A DNA stretch of 29,859 bases from Haloferacaceae archaeon PL-Br10_E2g29 (lineage in GTDB: Archaea > Halobacteriota > Halobacteria > Halobacteriales > Haloferacaceae): contig LKMS01000001.1 in the NCBI GenBank assembly GCA_001563965.1, positions 1 through 29,859 on the forward strand, written 5' to 3'. A program made the position numbers and the translations under genes. Shown in pieces: positions 15,443 through 23,147 of the stretch (the stretch's first letter is position 1; every line of letters begins with the position of its first letter). The notes below the pieces were generated by a model. It did not search any database and was not told the origin of the DNA. It saw nothing but the letters and a program-made list of their open reading frames with translations.

Positions 15443-15530
15443 GTAGATACACGCGGGTGGTGCGTATCAATCCATTGTTGCCAGCGGGTTCTGACCGGGT
15501 CGCCAGCGGCTGGTGACGGTCGTTGGGAGG

Positions 15531-18359
15531 TTACGATTCGTCCGCAGCCGACCCAGCATCGCCACCCGAGTCGGCCGAAGCGAGCCGTTGTTGCCACTCG
15601 TGGACTGTTGACAGCAGCTCGACCGGCGGCGTCTCGCCGAGATCGACCGACTGCACGGCGGTGAGCACGGCTTGTGCGTCGGGATCGAGAGCGGGAGCCG
15701 ACCGGGAGTCGGTCGTCGGTGTCGACGGTGCTGTCGCGGGCGACTCGTCCGTCGATGTCGATGATTCCGATGACGACGACTCGGCTGTGGTAAACGAGCC
15801 GGTTCCGAGGTCGAAGACGGCCTGTGTCGGCTCGCTTCCGCCGCTGTTTTTCGCCTCAATCGCCTTCTCGTCGCGGAGTTTGTCGAGGACGGTCCGCGCG
15901 CGGTCGACGACGGGCGACGGAACGCCCGCGAGGTCGGCGACGTGGATGCCGTACGAGCGGTCGGTCGGCCCCTCCTCGACGGTTCGGAGAAACGTAATAT
16001 CCTCGTCCCCAGCTGAATCCTCGCCGGCGACCGCAACGTGGACGTTGCCAACGCGGTCGAGATGGTCGGCGAGCGCCGTTAGCTCGTGGTAGTGGGTCGC
16101 AAACAGGCAGTGACAGCCGATTTCGTTGTGAATGTACTCGGTGGCCGCCCACGCGATCGAGATGCCGTCGTAGGTCGCCGTGCCGCGGCCAACTTCGTCG
16201 AGAATCACGAGTGAGTCGTCGGTCGCCGAGTGTAGAATGTTCGACAGTTCCTGCATCTCGACCATGAACGTCGAGCGACCCTGGGCCAACTCGTCGAGTG
16301 CGCCGACACGCGTATAAATCCCGTCGACGACACCGACGGTGGCCGAGCGCGCGGGGACGAAACAGCCGATTTGGGCGAGCAGCGTAATCAACGCCGCCTG
16401 CCGCATGTACGTCGATTTCCCGCTCATGTTTGGACCCGTGACGAGCAGGAATCCCCGCTCGCGGTCGAGAAAGAGATCGTTCGGAACGAACTCGGTTGTT
16501 TGCTCGACAACGGGGTGGCGACCCGCCTCGATATCGAGCGTGCCCGGTGCGACCAGTTCGGGGCGACACCAGTTCGCGCCGGCGGTGTGGGTTGCTAGCG
16601 CACAGAAAACGTCGATTTCGGCGAGCGCGCGCCCCACGTCTTGGAGCAGCGCCGACTGTTCGGCGACCGTCTCGCGAAGCGCCTCGAACAGCTCGTATTC
16701 GAGGTCACCGCGTTGTTCTTCGAGCCGGAGAATCTCGCGTTCGCGTTCGGCCAGCGCGTCGGTGACGAACCGTTTGGAGTTTTTGAGCGTTTTGACGTGT
16801 GAAAAAAAGTCGGGAACGGCGTCGGCCTGCGAGCGGCCGACCTGGATGTAGTAGCCGTCGGTTTTGTTGCGCGACACGGAAACGTGGCTCAGGCCGTACT
16901 CGGCTTTGATCCGGTCGGCCAGCCCGTCGATCCAGTTCAGCGCCGTCTCGTGTTGGTCGATCAGTTCATCGAGCGTGTCGTCGTAGCCGCGCGAAAACAG
17001 TCCGCCCTGCGTGACCGTTTTCGGCGGATCGGACGCAAGCGCGGAGTCAAGCGTCTCGCACAGCGAGGCCGCGGCCACGCGGTCGACGCCGTCGATAACG
17101 CCAGCCAACGGCGAGCCCGCGAGTTCGCCCGCCTCGATTTCGTCGGCGACCGCCGGGAGCACCGCCAGCGTGTCACGAACCGAGAGCAGTTCGCGAGCGC
17201 CCGCGCTGCCGCTGGCGACCCGGCTGGCGAGCCGTTCGAGGTCGGCCGCGCCGTCGAGCGTTTCGCGGAGCCGTTGGCGGGCGAGCGCGGCCGACGCGAG
17301 CGCCTCGATGCAGTCGAGTCGGCGGTCGAGTTCGGCGCGGTCGCGACGCGGCCGGGTTACCCACTCGCGGAGGAGTCGACCGCCCGGACTGGTTTCGGTG
17401 TGATCAAGCACCGAAACCAGCGAGCCCTCGCGGTCGCCGTGCATCGTCTCGACCAGTTCGAGGTTGCGCTGGGTCGTCGCATCGAGGGTGAGGTGGTCGT
17501 CGGCCGTGTACGGCTGGAGTCGCGTCATCGACTGGCGAACCCCAACGCCGGTGTCGTCGACGAACGCGAGAATTGCGCCCGCCGCGCGAACCGCCAGTTC
17601 GGAGTCGAGCCCGATGCTGTCAAGCGTTTCGGCGCCGAACTGCTCGCCGACCGTATGGCGGGCGCGACCGGGCGCAAACGCCTCGGTTTCGAAGCGCGCC
17701 AGCGAGGCGTCAGTGCGCTCGCGAAGCGTCGACAGGAAGTCGTCGTCGCTGCGAACGGCCGGCCCGGGCAGGATTTCGACGGGGTCGAACCGGTAGAGTT
17801 CGGCGTGTGCGGCCGCCGCGGTGGCGACCTCGCAGACGTGAAACTGGCCGGTGGTGATGTCGGCAAACGCGAGGCCGTAGGGGCCGCCCACGTCGTCGTC
17901 AGCAGCCGCGCCAGCGGCGTTGGTGCGGTCACCAGCGGCGTGGTCTGTGGGGGCGCTGGCGGTCATCGGCCGGCCCGAAAGCGGCAGTGGGCGGACGACC
18001 GCGGCGAGATACTGCGCGTCGCTGTCGCTGGTTTCGAGCAGTGTCCCGGGCGTGACCGTTCGGGTTATTTCCCGAGAAAATTCGCCGTCGTCGTCCTCGA
18101 ACTGGTCGGCGACGGCGACGGTGTAGCCGCGTTCGACGAGCGCCTTCAGATAGGGCGTGAGCTCCGACAGCGGAACGCCCGCCATCGGATACGACGAGCC
18201 GTGTGAGGATTTCGTCGACACCGTCAGCTCGAGTTCCTCGCTCACCAGCTCGGCATCATCGGCAAAAAATTCGTAGAAATCACCGCACTGCATCGCCAGC
18301 AGGTCGGCATCGGTATCGCGTTTGAGCGAGAGAAACTGCTCGACGATTCCCTGAGCCAT
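15531..18359 (-). CDS. mutS: DNA mismatch repair protein MutS
   Basis: This is a mismatch-recognition ATPase that slides on DNA and recruits MutL. The 942 residues contain the N-terminal mismatch-binding domain with the F28-Y-E30 wedge (GDFYEFF), followed by connector, lever and clamp domains. The ABC-type ATPase has Walker A GPNMSGKST (642-650), a Walker B LVILDEVGRGT and a downstream CHCLFATHYHELT. Low-complexity inserts are present: a Gly/Ala-rich one near 145-160 and a Ser/Thr/Asp-rich linker near 865-905 before the C-terminal helical domain. The wedge phenylalanine marks it as MutS1, not MutS2. A ggtaaaac TATA-like box on the opposite strand is ~25 bases before the ATG, so it is probably leaderless. 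The Nudix and mutL genes follow in the same direction. Confidence 0.97.
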   Translation of the reverse strand: MAQGIVEQFLSLKRDTDADLLAMQCGDFYEFFADDAELVSEELELTVSTKSSHGSSYPMAGVPLSELTPYLKALVERGYTVAVADQFEDDDGEFSREITRTVTPGTLLETSDSDAQYLAAVVRPLPLSGRPMTASAPTDHAAGDRTNAAGAAADDDVGGPYGLAFADITTGQFHVCEVATAAAAHAELYRFDPVEILPGPAVRSDDDFLSTLRERTDASLARFETEAFAPGRARHTVGEQFGAETLDSIGLDSELAVRAAGAILAFVDDTGVGVRQSMTRLQPYTADDHLTLDATTQRNLELVETMHGDREGSLVSVLDHTETSPGGRLLREWVTRPRRDRAELDRRLDCIEALASAALARQRLRETLDGAADLERLASRVASGSAGARELLSVRDTLAVLPAVADEIEAGELAGSPLAGVIDGVDRVAAASLCETLDSALASDPPKTVTQGGLFSRGYDDTLDELIDQHETALNWIDGLADRIKAEYGLSHVSVSRNKTDGYYIQVGRSQADAVPDFFSHVKTLKNSKRFVTDALAEREREILRLEEQRGDLEYELFEALRETVAEQSALLQDVGRALAEIDVFCALATHTAGANWCRPELVAPGTLDIEAGRHPVVEQTTEFVPNDLFLDRERGFLLVTGPNMSGKSTYMRQAALITLLAQIGCFVPARSATVGVVDGIYTRVGALDELAQGRSTFMVEMQELSNILHSATDDSLVILDEVGRGTATYDGISIAWAATEYIHNEIGCHCLFATHYHELTALADHLDRVGNVHVAVAGEDSAGDEDITFLRTVEEGPTDRSYGIHVADLAGVPSPVVDRARTVLDKLRDEKAIEAKNSGGSEPTQAVFDLGTGSFTTAESSSSESSTSTDESPATAPSTPTTDSRSAPALDPDAQAVLTAVQSVDLGETPPVELLSTVHEWQQRLASADSGGDAGSAADES

Positions 18360-18434
18360 ACGGCCATTCGGACGGTCGACCGGTAAAACGCTACGGTCGC
18401 TGTCGTCGTGAAGGCGAACCAGTCGTCGAGAAAA

Positions 18435-18650
18435 TCAGTCGTCGCTCACGACGTGGCGCTCGCCGTCACTGTCGTATTCGTAGACGACCCCGTCCTCCTC
18501 GTCGGCGGTCGCGTTGTGCGAGCCATCGCAGTACGGTTTGTTGTCCGACAGCCCACACTGGCAGATGTAGATGCCACCGCCCTGGGCTTCGAGTTCGTCT
18601 TCGTCGATTGCATACGGTCCTTGCTCCTCTTGGATGACTTTGCGTGCCAT
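18435..18650 (-). CDS. CDGSH iron-sulfur domain protein
   Basis: This is a 71-residue cytoplasmic protein binding a [2Fe-2S] cluster. The motif C30-x-C32-x2-S-x3-P-x-C41-D-G-S-H45 is complete, giving the characteristic three-cysteine one-histidine ligation (mitoNEET-like). The N-terminus ARKVIQEEQGPYAIDEDEL and the C-terminal acidic region are typical of short prokaryotic CDGSH proteins. Its role is electron transfer or redox sensing, not established. The ATG at MARKVIQ is preferred over one two codons upstream because the strong TATA box lies 26 bases before it, giving a leaderless message. It is upstream of mutS in the same direction, with 75 bases between. Confidence 0.93.
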   Translation of the reverse strand: MARKVIQEEQGPYAIDEDELEAQGGGIYICQCGLSDNKPYCDGSHNATADEEDGVVYEYDSDGERHVVSDD

Positions 18651-18670
18651 ATGCACACATACAACTAAAT

Positions 18671-18680
18671 GTATATAAAC
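18671..18680 (-). promoter_or_regulatory. strong TATA box of the CDGSH gene
   Basis: On the minus strand this reads GTTTATATAC, centred 26 bases from the ATG. That spacing predicts a leaderless transcript and decides the start codon between two candidate ATGs. Confidence 0.65.
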
Positions 18681-18727
18681 AACCCCGTTACAGCAGGGTT
18701 AGTTCGAGCACTACCCGTCACGAACCG

Positions 18728-20104
18728 TTACGACGAAACCACCACCGACAACGACGCCAGTCGCTCGATTGCGGTGTCGACGTCGGGTGCGGCGAGAACG
18801 ACGCTGACTGACTGCCCCTCCGGTTCACTGCGAGCCAAAAATGGAACGCCATTGTTCCTCGTGTCCGCGGGCGATTGTCCGGTCTCCTCGCCAGCCGCCA
18901 GTAACACCGGTTTTGGCCACGCAAGTGACCCGATAGCGTCGTCAACCGCGTTGTCGAGTCGACAGCGAACCGCGACCCGAAGTGTTGGGTCGTGTTCACG
19001 GAGCGCGAGCAACCCGTCAGCGAGGGTGGAGTCACCACCGACGTCGACGGTGTCAGCGGTATCGGCTGACGTTCGCCCGGAACCGACGAGTTCGGCGGCC
19101 GACTCGCTATACGGCGTCGCGGCGATACAGGCGAAACCGTCGACGGGCGCAATGGCATCGAACTCACCGACAGCGAGCCGGTTCGCAAACTGGTCGGCTG
19201 CTGCACCGGCGTCAACGCGTTCGGCACGCTCGCGAAGCCCGACAAGGTGGTGGACCGATCCCGGTCCGTTGCCGACATCGATGCCGTACCGGACAGCGCG
19301 CTCCATGAACGCAACGCCGGCGGCGACCGCGTCGTGGAGCGATTCGCCGGCAGCCAACCGGGCGGCAATCGCGCTTGAGAGCGTACAGCCCGAGCCGTGG
19401 GTTGCCTCGGTGTCGACGCGGGGGTGGCTGAACCGCTCGGTTTGGATTTTGTCGCCGTCGGCGACAACGAGCGTGTCGACAACGCGGTCGCCCGCGATGT
19501 GGCCCCCTTTGACAAGTGCCGCGTCGGCACCCTGCTCGACAAGGGTCTCGCCGGCAGCGGCGGCCGCCTCTGGGCTGTCGACGGTGCTGCCGGTCAGAAT
19601 TTCGGCCTCATCGACGTTCGGCGTGAGGAGCGTTGCCCGCTCGATGAGTGCGTCGTAGGCGGTTTCGGCGGCTTCGCTTAACAGGCGGTCACCCGTCGCC
19701 GCCACCATGACAGGGTCAACGACGACGCTCCCCTCGAACGCCGCGAGACAGTCGACAACGGTTTCGATCACGTCGGCGGTCGCGAGCATCCCGGTTTTGA
19801 CCGCCGCGGGCGCAAAGTCGTCGATGACGGCGTCGTACTGGGCGGCGATGTGGTCGATCGGCAGCACGTGGACATCGTGGACGCCGACGGTGTTCTGGGC
19901 GGTCGTCGCGGTGACAACGCTGGTGCCGAACGCGCCGTGGGCCTCCATCGTTTTGAGGTCGGCCTGAATCCCCGCGCCGCCGCCTGAGTCGCTGCCGGCG
20001 ATGGTGAGCGCAACCGGTGGCGACACCGGCGCGTACTGGCGACGACCCGGCGGTTCGCGACCACCGGTCGAGCCGCGACGGTCTGTCGGTTCGTGGTGGC
20101 TCAT
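18728..20104 (-). CDS. thiD: hydroxymethylpyrimidine (phosphate) kinase ThiD with degenerate ThiN-like domain
   Basis: This enzyme phosphorylates hydroxymethylpyrimidine and its monophosphate for thiamine synthesis. The kinase domain spans about residues 30-285: TIAGSDSGGGAGIQADLKT at 34-52, the MVAATGDRLL phosphate region and the anion-hole THGSGCTLSSAIAA. The remaining ~170 residues align by eye with the ThiN (thiamine-phosphate synthase) domain, for example GGDSTLADGLLALREHDPTL. However, the family's S-S-H-x-A-R motif and the G-x-x-G-K-E-P end are missing, so synthase activity is doubtful. The start at MSHHEPTDRR has a strong Shine-Dalgarno GGAGG five bases away. An in-frame ATG 111 bases upstream is the alternative. 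It is divergent from the substrate-binding protein. Confidence 0.92.
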   Translation of the reverse strand: MSHHEPTDRRGSTGGREPPGRRQYAPVSPPVALTIAGSDSGGGAGIQADLKTMEAHGAFGTSVVTATTAQNTVGVHDVHVLPIDHIAAQYDAVIDDFAPAAVKTGMLATADVIETVVDCLAAFEGSVVVDPVMVAATGDRLLSEAAETAYDALIERATLLTPNVDEAEILTGSTVDSPEAAAAAGETLVEQGADAALVKGGHIAGDRVVDTLVVADGDKIQTERFSHPRVDTEATHGSGCTLSSAIAARLAAGESLHDAVAAGVAFMERAVRYGIDVGNGPGSVHHLVGLRERAERVDAGAAADQFANRLAVGEFDAIAPVDGFACIAATPYSESAAELVGSGRTSADTADTVDVGGDSTLADGLLALREHDPTLRVAVRCRLDNAVDDAIGSLAWPKPVLLAAGEETGQSPADTRNNGVPFLARSEPEGQSVSVVLAAPDVDTAIERLASLSVVVSS

Positions 20105-20378
20105 CGATTCCTCCAGGCGGACTCGGTGTGGTGGGTCAATCCGTGCGAGACAGTCGGTTCGACACGGCCGAACCGGGTCGGGAGTAGCAGGCTCACCGTA
20201 TGGAGCATGGGTCATCGTTGGGGCGACGGTGATTAATTTCTCTGGGTCTCGGATCGGATCGCGAGCGCGACGGATCGACGTGAGTGGTGAGAAGCTGAAA
20301 AGCAAACACGGCCCATCCGTTCGGTGTCGACACCGTACAGCAGTCTTATACGGCCCTGCGCCGAACATCCGACAACGA
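20105..20378. promoter_or_regulatory. divergent promoter region between thiD and the substrate-binding protein gene
   Basis: For thiD (minus strand), GGAGG at 20110-20114 precedes the ATG by five bases, an unusually strong ribosome binding site here. A TATA-like gaaattaatc around 20234-20243 predicts a start near 20212, giving a ~110-base leader. For the plus-strand gene, cttatac at about 20345-20351 lies ~30 bases before its ATG, suggesting little or no leader. I looked for TPP-riboswitch core sequences in the thiD leader and saw none. Confidence 0.5.
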
Positions 20379-22187
20379 ATGACGGACTCGGAGCCATCGC
20401 GAACGGTTTCACGGCGTGCGGCACTGACAGGTGCGGCGGGTGCCCTCGTTGCGAGCGCCGGCTGTGTGCGACGGCTTCGAACCACCGTCGGCGGCGACAG
20501 TACCGGCCAACTCGTCGTCAGAATCACGATTCCCGTTGGCGACTACGATCCGTTCGCCGCCCCCATCGCGCGCCACCTCATCGACGGACTCGAAGCCGCG
20601 GGTATCGACTACCGACTAACGCCGGCTTCACAGGACGAACTGTACCGGCAAGTGCTGTTGGCCGCCGATTTCGACATCTATATCGGACGACTGCCAACTG
20701 ACCGCCAGCCCGACCCGGACGTGCTGTATCCGCTGTTACACTCGAAATTCCGTGGCGAGGTTGGCTGGCAGAACCCGTTCGGCTTTACCAACCCCGACTG
20801 TGACGAACTGCTCGACGACCAGCGTCGCGAGCGGGGAACCGACCGACAGGAAACCGTTGACTCGCTCCAATCGCTGCTGGGTCAGACCCAGCCGTTCGTC
20901 CCGTTGGTTCGACCCGAGATCATCTCAGGCGTCAGACGCGACCGGTTCGACGACTGGGAAGACGCCATGACCGAACCGCCAACCGGCCTTTTGCGACTCA
21001 ACCGGCTGGACGCCGACGACGGCCATCTCACGCTCGGAACGACTGATCCACGCGTGACCGAAAACCGAAATCCAATCTCGGCAACGTACAGTTACGACAC
21101 CTCAATCGTGAGCCTGCTGTACGACCCACTCGTGATCGAAAGCGGTGGGGAGCGCCGGAACTGGCTCGCCAGCGGCATCGAGTGGGAGTCGGCGGCGACC
21201 CCTGAACAGGAGGAAGCAGCCAACGCAACCGTCACGCTCCGCGAGGATCTCCAGTGGCACGACGGCGAGCCGTTGACCGCGGCCGACGTTGCGTTCACCT
21301 TCTCGTTTCTCGACGACACCGCCGCCGGATCAGCCGCCAGTTCGGTTCCCTCACCGAGGTTTCGCCAACAGAGCTCGCTCATCACGGCGGCAACCGCACT
21401 CGACGACAGAACCGTCCGACTCACGTTCGATGAGGCGAGCGAGGAGGTCGCCGAAGGGGCGCTCACGGCACCGATCTTTCCCGAGCACATCTGGAGTGAG
21501 CAAACCGAGATCGCATCGATTGCGGGCGTCGAACTCAGCGAGGCGGCGACCGAGGCGATGGTCTGGGACAACCCCGAACCCGTCGGCAGCGGCCCAATCC
21601 AGTTCGAGGAGGCAACCGATGGCTCGTTCGTGACGGTGTCGCGGTTCAACGACCACTTCCTCGCGCGAGCGTCGAACAACGAGGACAGCACTGACGACGC
21701 CGACGGCGACCTCGCGTTTCCGGTGTTCGAAGAGCTCACCGTTGATCTGTTGTCGTCGTCGCCGGTGCTTGTCGAGTCGCTGTCGGCCGAAGACATCGAC
21801 GCCACCATCTCACCGCTCGATCCGGCCGAGGTCGAACGGATCGAGGACGAACCGCCGCTGTCGCTGGTGACCGCGCTCTCGTATGCGAGCTATCATCTCG
21901 GCTTCAACACGCGAAGCGAACCGTTCGGCGATCCGAGCTTCCGGCGGACGATCGCCCGGCTCTGTGACAAAGCCGCCCTCGCAGCCGAGGTGTTCGGGGG
22001 GTACGGCGAACCGGTTGCCAGCCCGCTTGCGGGCACCGACTGGCTGGCCGATGAGCTGCAGTGGGACGGCACCGATCCGGTCGCACCGTTCCTCGGTGAG
22101 AACGGCGAGGTCGACGACACACGCGCGAAAGACGCGTTCCGTGACATTGGCTACCGGTACAACGCGAACGACGAACTGATTGTATAG
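20379..22187 (+). CDS. ABC transporter substrate-binding lipoprotein (family 5, Dpp/Opp/Nik type)
   Basis: This is a 602-residue extracytoplasmic solute receptor. The N-terminus has a twin-arginine signal (SRRAALTGAAGALVASAGC) with R12-R13 and a lipobox cysteine C29, so it is a Tat-exported lipoprotein, as common in haloarchaea. The body matches the family 5 binding fold. It contains VRITIPVGDYDPF near the start, LQWHDGEPLTAADVAFTFSFL in the middle (the family's dgtpltAeDV region) and FGDPSFRRTIARLCDKAALAAEVFGGYGEPVASPLA near the C-terminus. The ligand is probably a peptide or similar small molecule. No permease or ATPase gene is adjacent, so it is an orphan receptor. The family assignment is firm; the ligand is unknown. 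Confidence 0.9.
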   Translation: MTDSEPSRTVSRRAALTGAAGALVASAGCVRRLRTTVGGDSTGQLVVRITIPVGDYDPFAAPIARHLIDGLEAAGIDYRLTPASQDELYRQVLLAADFDIYIGRLPTDRQPDPDVLYPLLHSKFRGEVGWQNPFGFTNPDCDELLDDQRRERGTDRQETVDSLQSLLGQTQPFVPLVRPEIISGVRRDRFDDWEDAMTEPPTGLLRLNRLDADDGHLTLGTTDPRVTENRNPISATYSYDTSIVSLLYDPLVIESGGERRNWLASGIEWESAATPEQEEAANATVTLREDLQWHDGEPLTAADVAFTFSFLDDTAAGSAASSVPSPRFRQQSSLITAATALDDRTVRLTFDEASEEVAEGALTAPIFPEHIWSEQTEIASIAGVELSEAATEAMVWDNPEPVGSGPIQFEEATDGSFVTVSRFNDHFLARASNNEDSTDDADGDLAFPVFEELTVDLLSSSPVLVESLSAEDIDATISPLDPAEVERIEDEPPLSLVTALSYASYHLGFNTRSEPFGDPSFRRTIARLCDKAALAAEVFGGYGEPVASPLAGTDWLADELQWDGTDPVAPFLGENGEVDDTRAKDAFRDIGYRYNANDELIV

Positions 22188-22277
22188 GCGTCGACGCGAG
22201 TTGTACACAGACAAAAACCGCTCGGCCGCAACCCGAGCCAACACCGCTTTATTTGTCGACTGTTAGATATGGACGAT

Positions 22278-23090
22278 ATGAACAGACGAACGGTGTTGGC
22301 GACGGCGGGCGTTGTCGGCGGCGTTGGGCTGTCGGGGTGTCTCGGGTTGGTTGATGGGCTCACGACGTTCGAAGCAAGCGTTGCCGATGTCGACGAATCC
22401 GCGCTGTCGGAAACCGGGTATGACGAAACCGGCGTCGACGAGATTGTCAACGAACGGACGTTCGAGGCCGCTGGAGAGTCCGAAACCGTCGAGGTGACGA
22501 GCTATCTGGCCGAGCACGCAAAACAGATCGATATGGGGCCGATTGGCGAACAGGAGACGGCGACATTCAGCGTACTTTCCTCGCCGAAAGTCGAGGCAGT
22601 GGGGCGATCGTTCAATCCGATCGAGGAGATGAATACCGAGGAGATCGTCGAACTCATCGAGGACAACTACGACGACATCGGCGAACTCAACAGAGAGTCG
22701 GATCACGAGATCACGCTCGTCGACCAAACGGTCGACGAGTCGATCTTCAGCGCGCCCGCCTCGATCGACGGCCAGCCGTTCGATCTCGCGCTGCACGTCA
22801 CGACGGCGGCCGAACGCGGCGACGACTTCGTCCTCGCGATCGGCGCGTATCCACAGGAGGTCGAATCGCAAGAGAAACCCAACATTCGAACGCTCATCGA
22901 GGCAGTCACGCCCGCCGATGACCGCGAAGACAGTGACGAGGCTGAAGACGAAGACGACACCACGAATGGCGAGGCTGAAGACGGAGACGACGGGCTCCTG
23001 GGTGAGGACGATGCAGACGACGAGAACGACGCCGGCGATGACAACGACACCGATGAGCAGAGTGACGACGAGGGGCTGCTCGGACTGTAG
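22278..23090 (+). CDS. DUF6517-like haloarchaeal lipoprotein
   Basis: This is a 270-residue exported protein. The signal MNRRTVLATAGVVGGVGLSGC has a twin arginine and a lipobox with cysteine 21. The mature domain (about 25-205) resembles the haloarchaeal DUF6517 family: TTFEASVADVDESALSETGYDE, SYLAEH, ATFSVLSSPKVEAVGRSFNPIEEM. The last ~55 residues are a disordered Asp/Glu tail containing the words DDGLLGEDD and DEGLLGL. I start it at the second ATG because the TATA-like ctttattt is about 28 bases upstream of it; the first ATG would add three residues. Function is unknown. The membrane-protein gene follows after 57 bases. Confidence 0.82.
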   Translation: MNRRTVLATAGVVGGVGLSGCLGLVDGLTTFEASVADVDESALSETGYDETGVDEIVNERTFEAAGESETVEVTSYLAEHAKQIDMGPIGEQETATFSVLSSPKVEAVGRSFNPIEEMNTEEIVELIEDNYDDIGELNRESDHEITLVDQTVDESIFSAPASIDGQPFDLALHVTTAAERGDDFVLAIGAYPQEVESQEKPNIRTLIEAVTPADDREDSDEAEDEDDTTNGEAEDGDDGLLGEDDADDENDAGDDNDTDEQSDDEGLLGL

Positions 23091-23147
23091 CTGATTGCCT
23101 TCGTAACGCCGATACTGTTTTTTACACGAACAAAAAACTCCCATTGA

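Noticed and set aside
16884..18206. 440-codon open frame antisense to mutS
   Set aside because: Arg/Val/Gly-rich shadow translation of the strongly conserved mutS gene.
20105..20215. TPP riboswitch in the thiD leader
   Set aside because: The conserved CUGAGA and related core sequences are absent on the minus strand.
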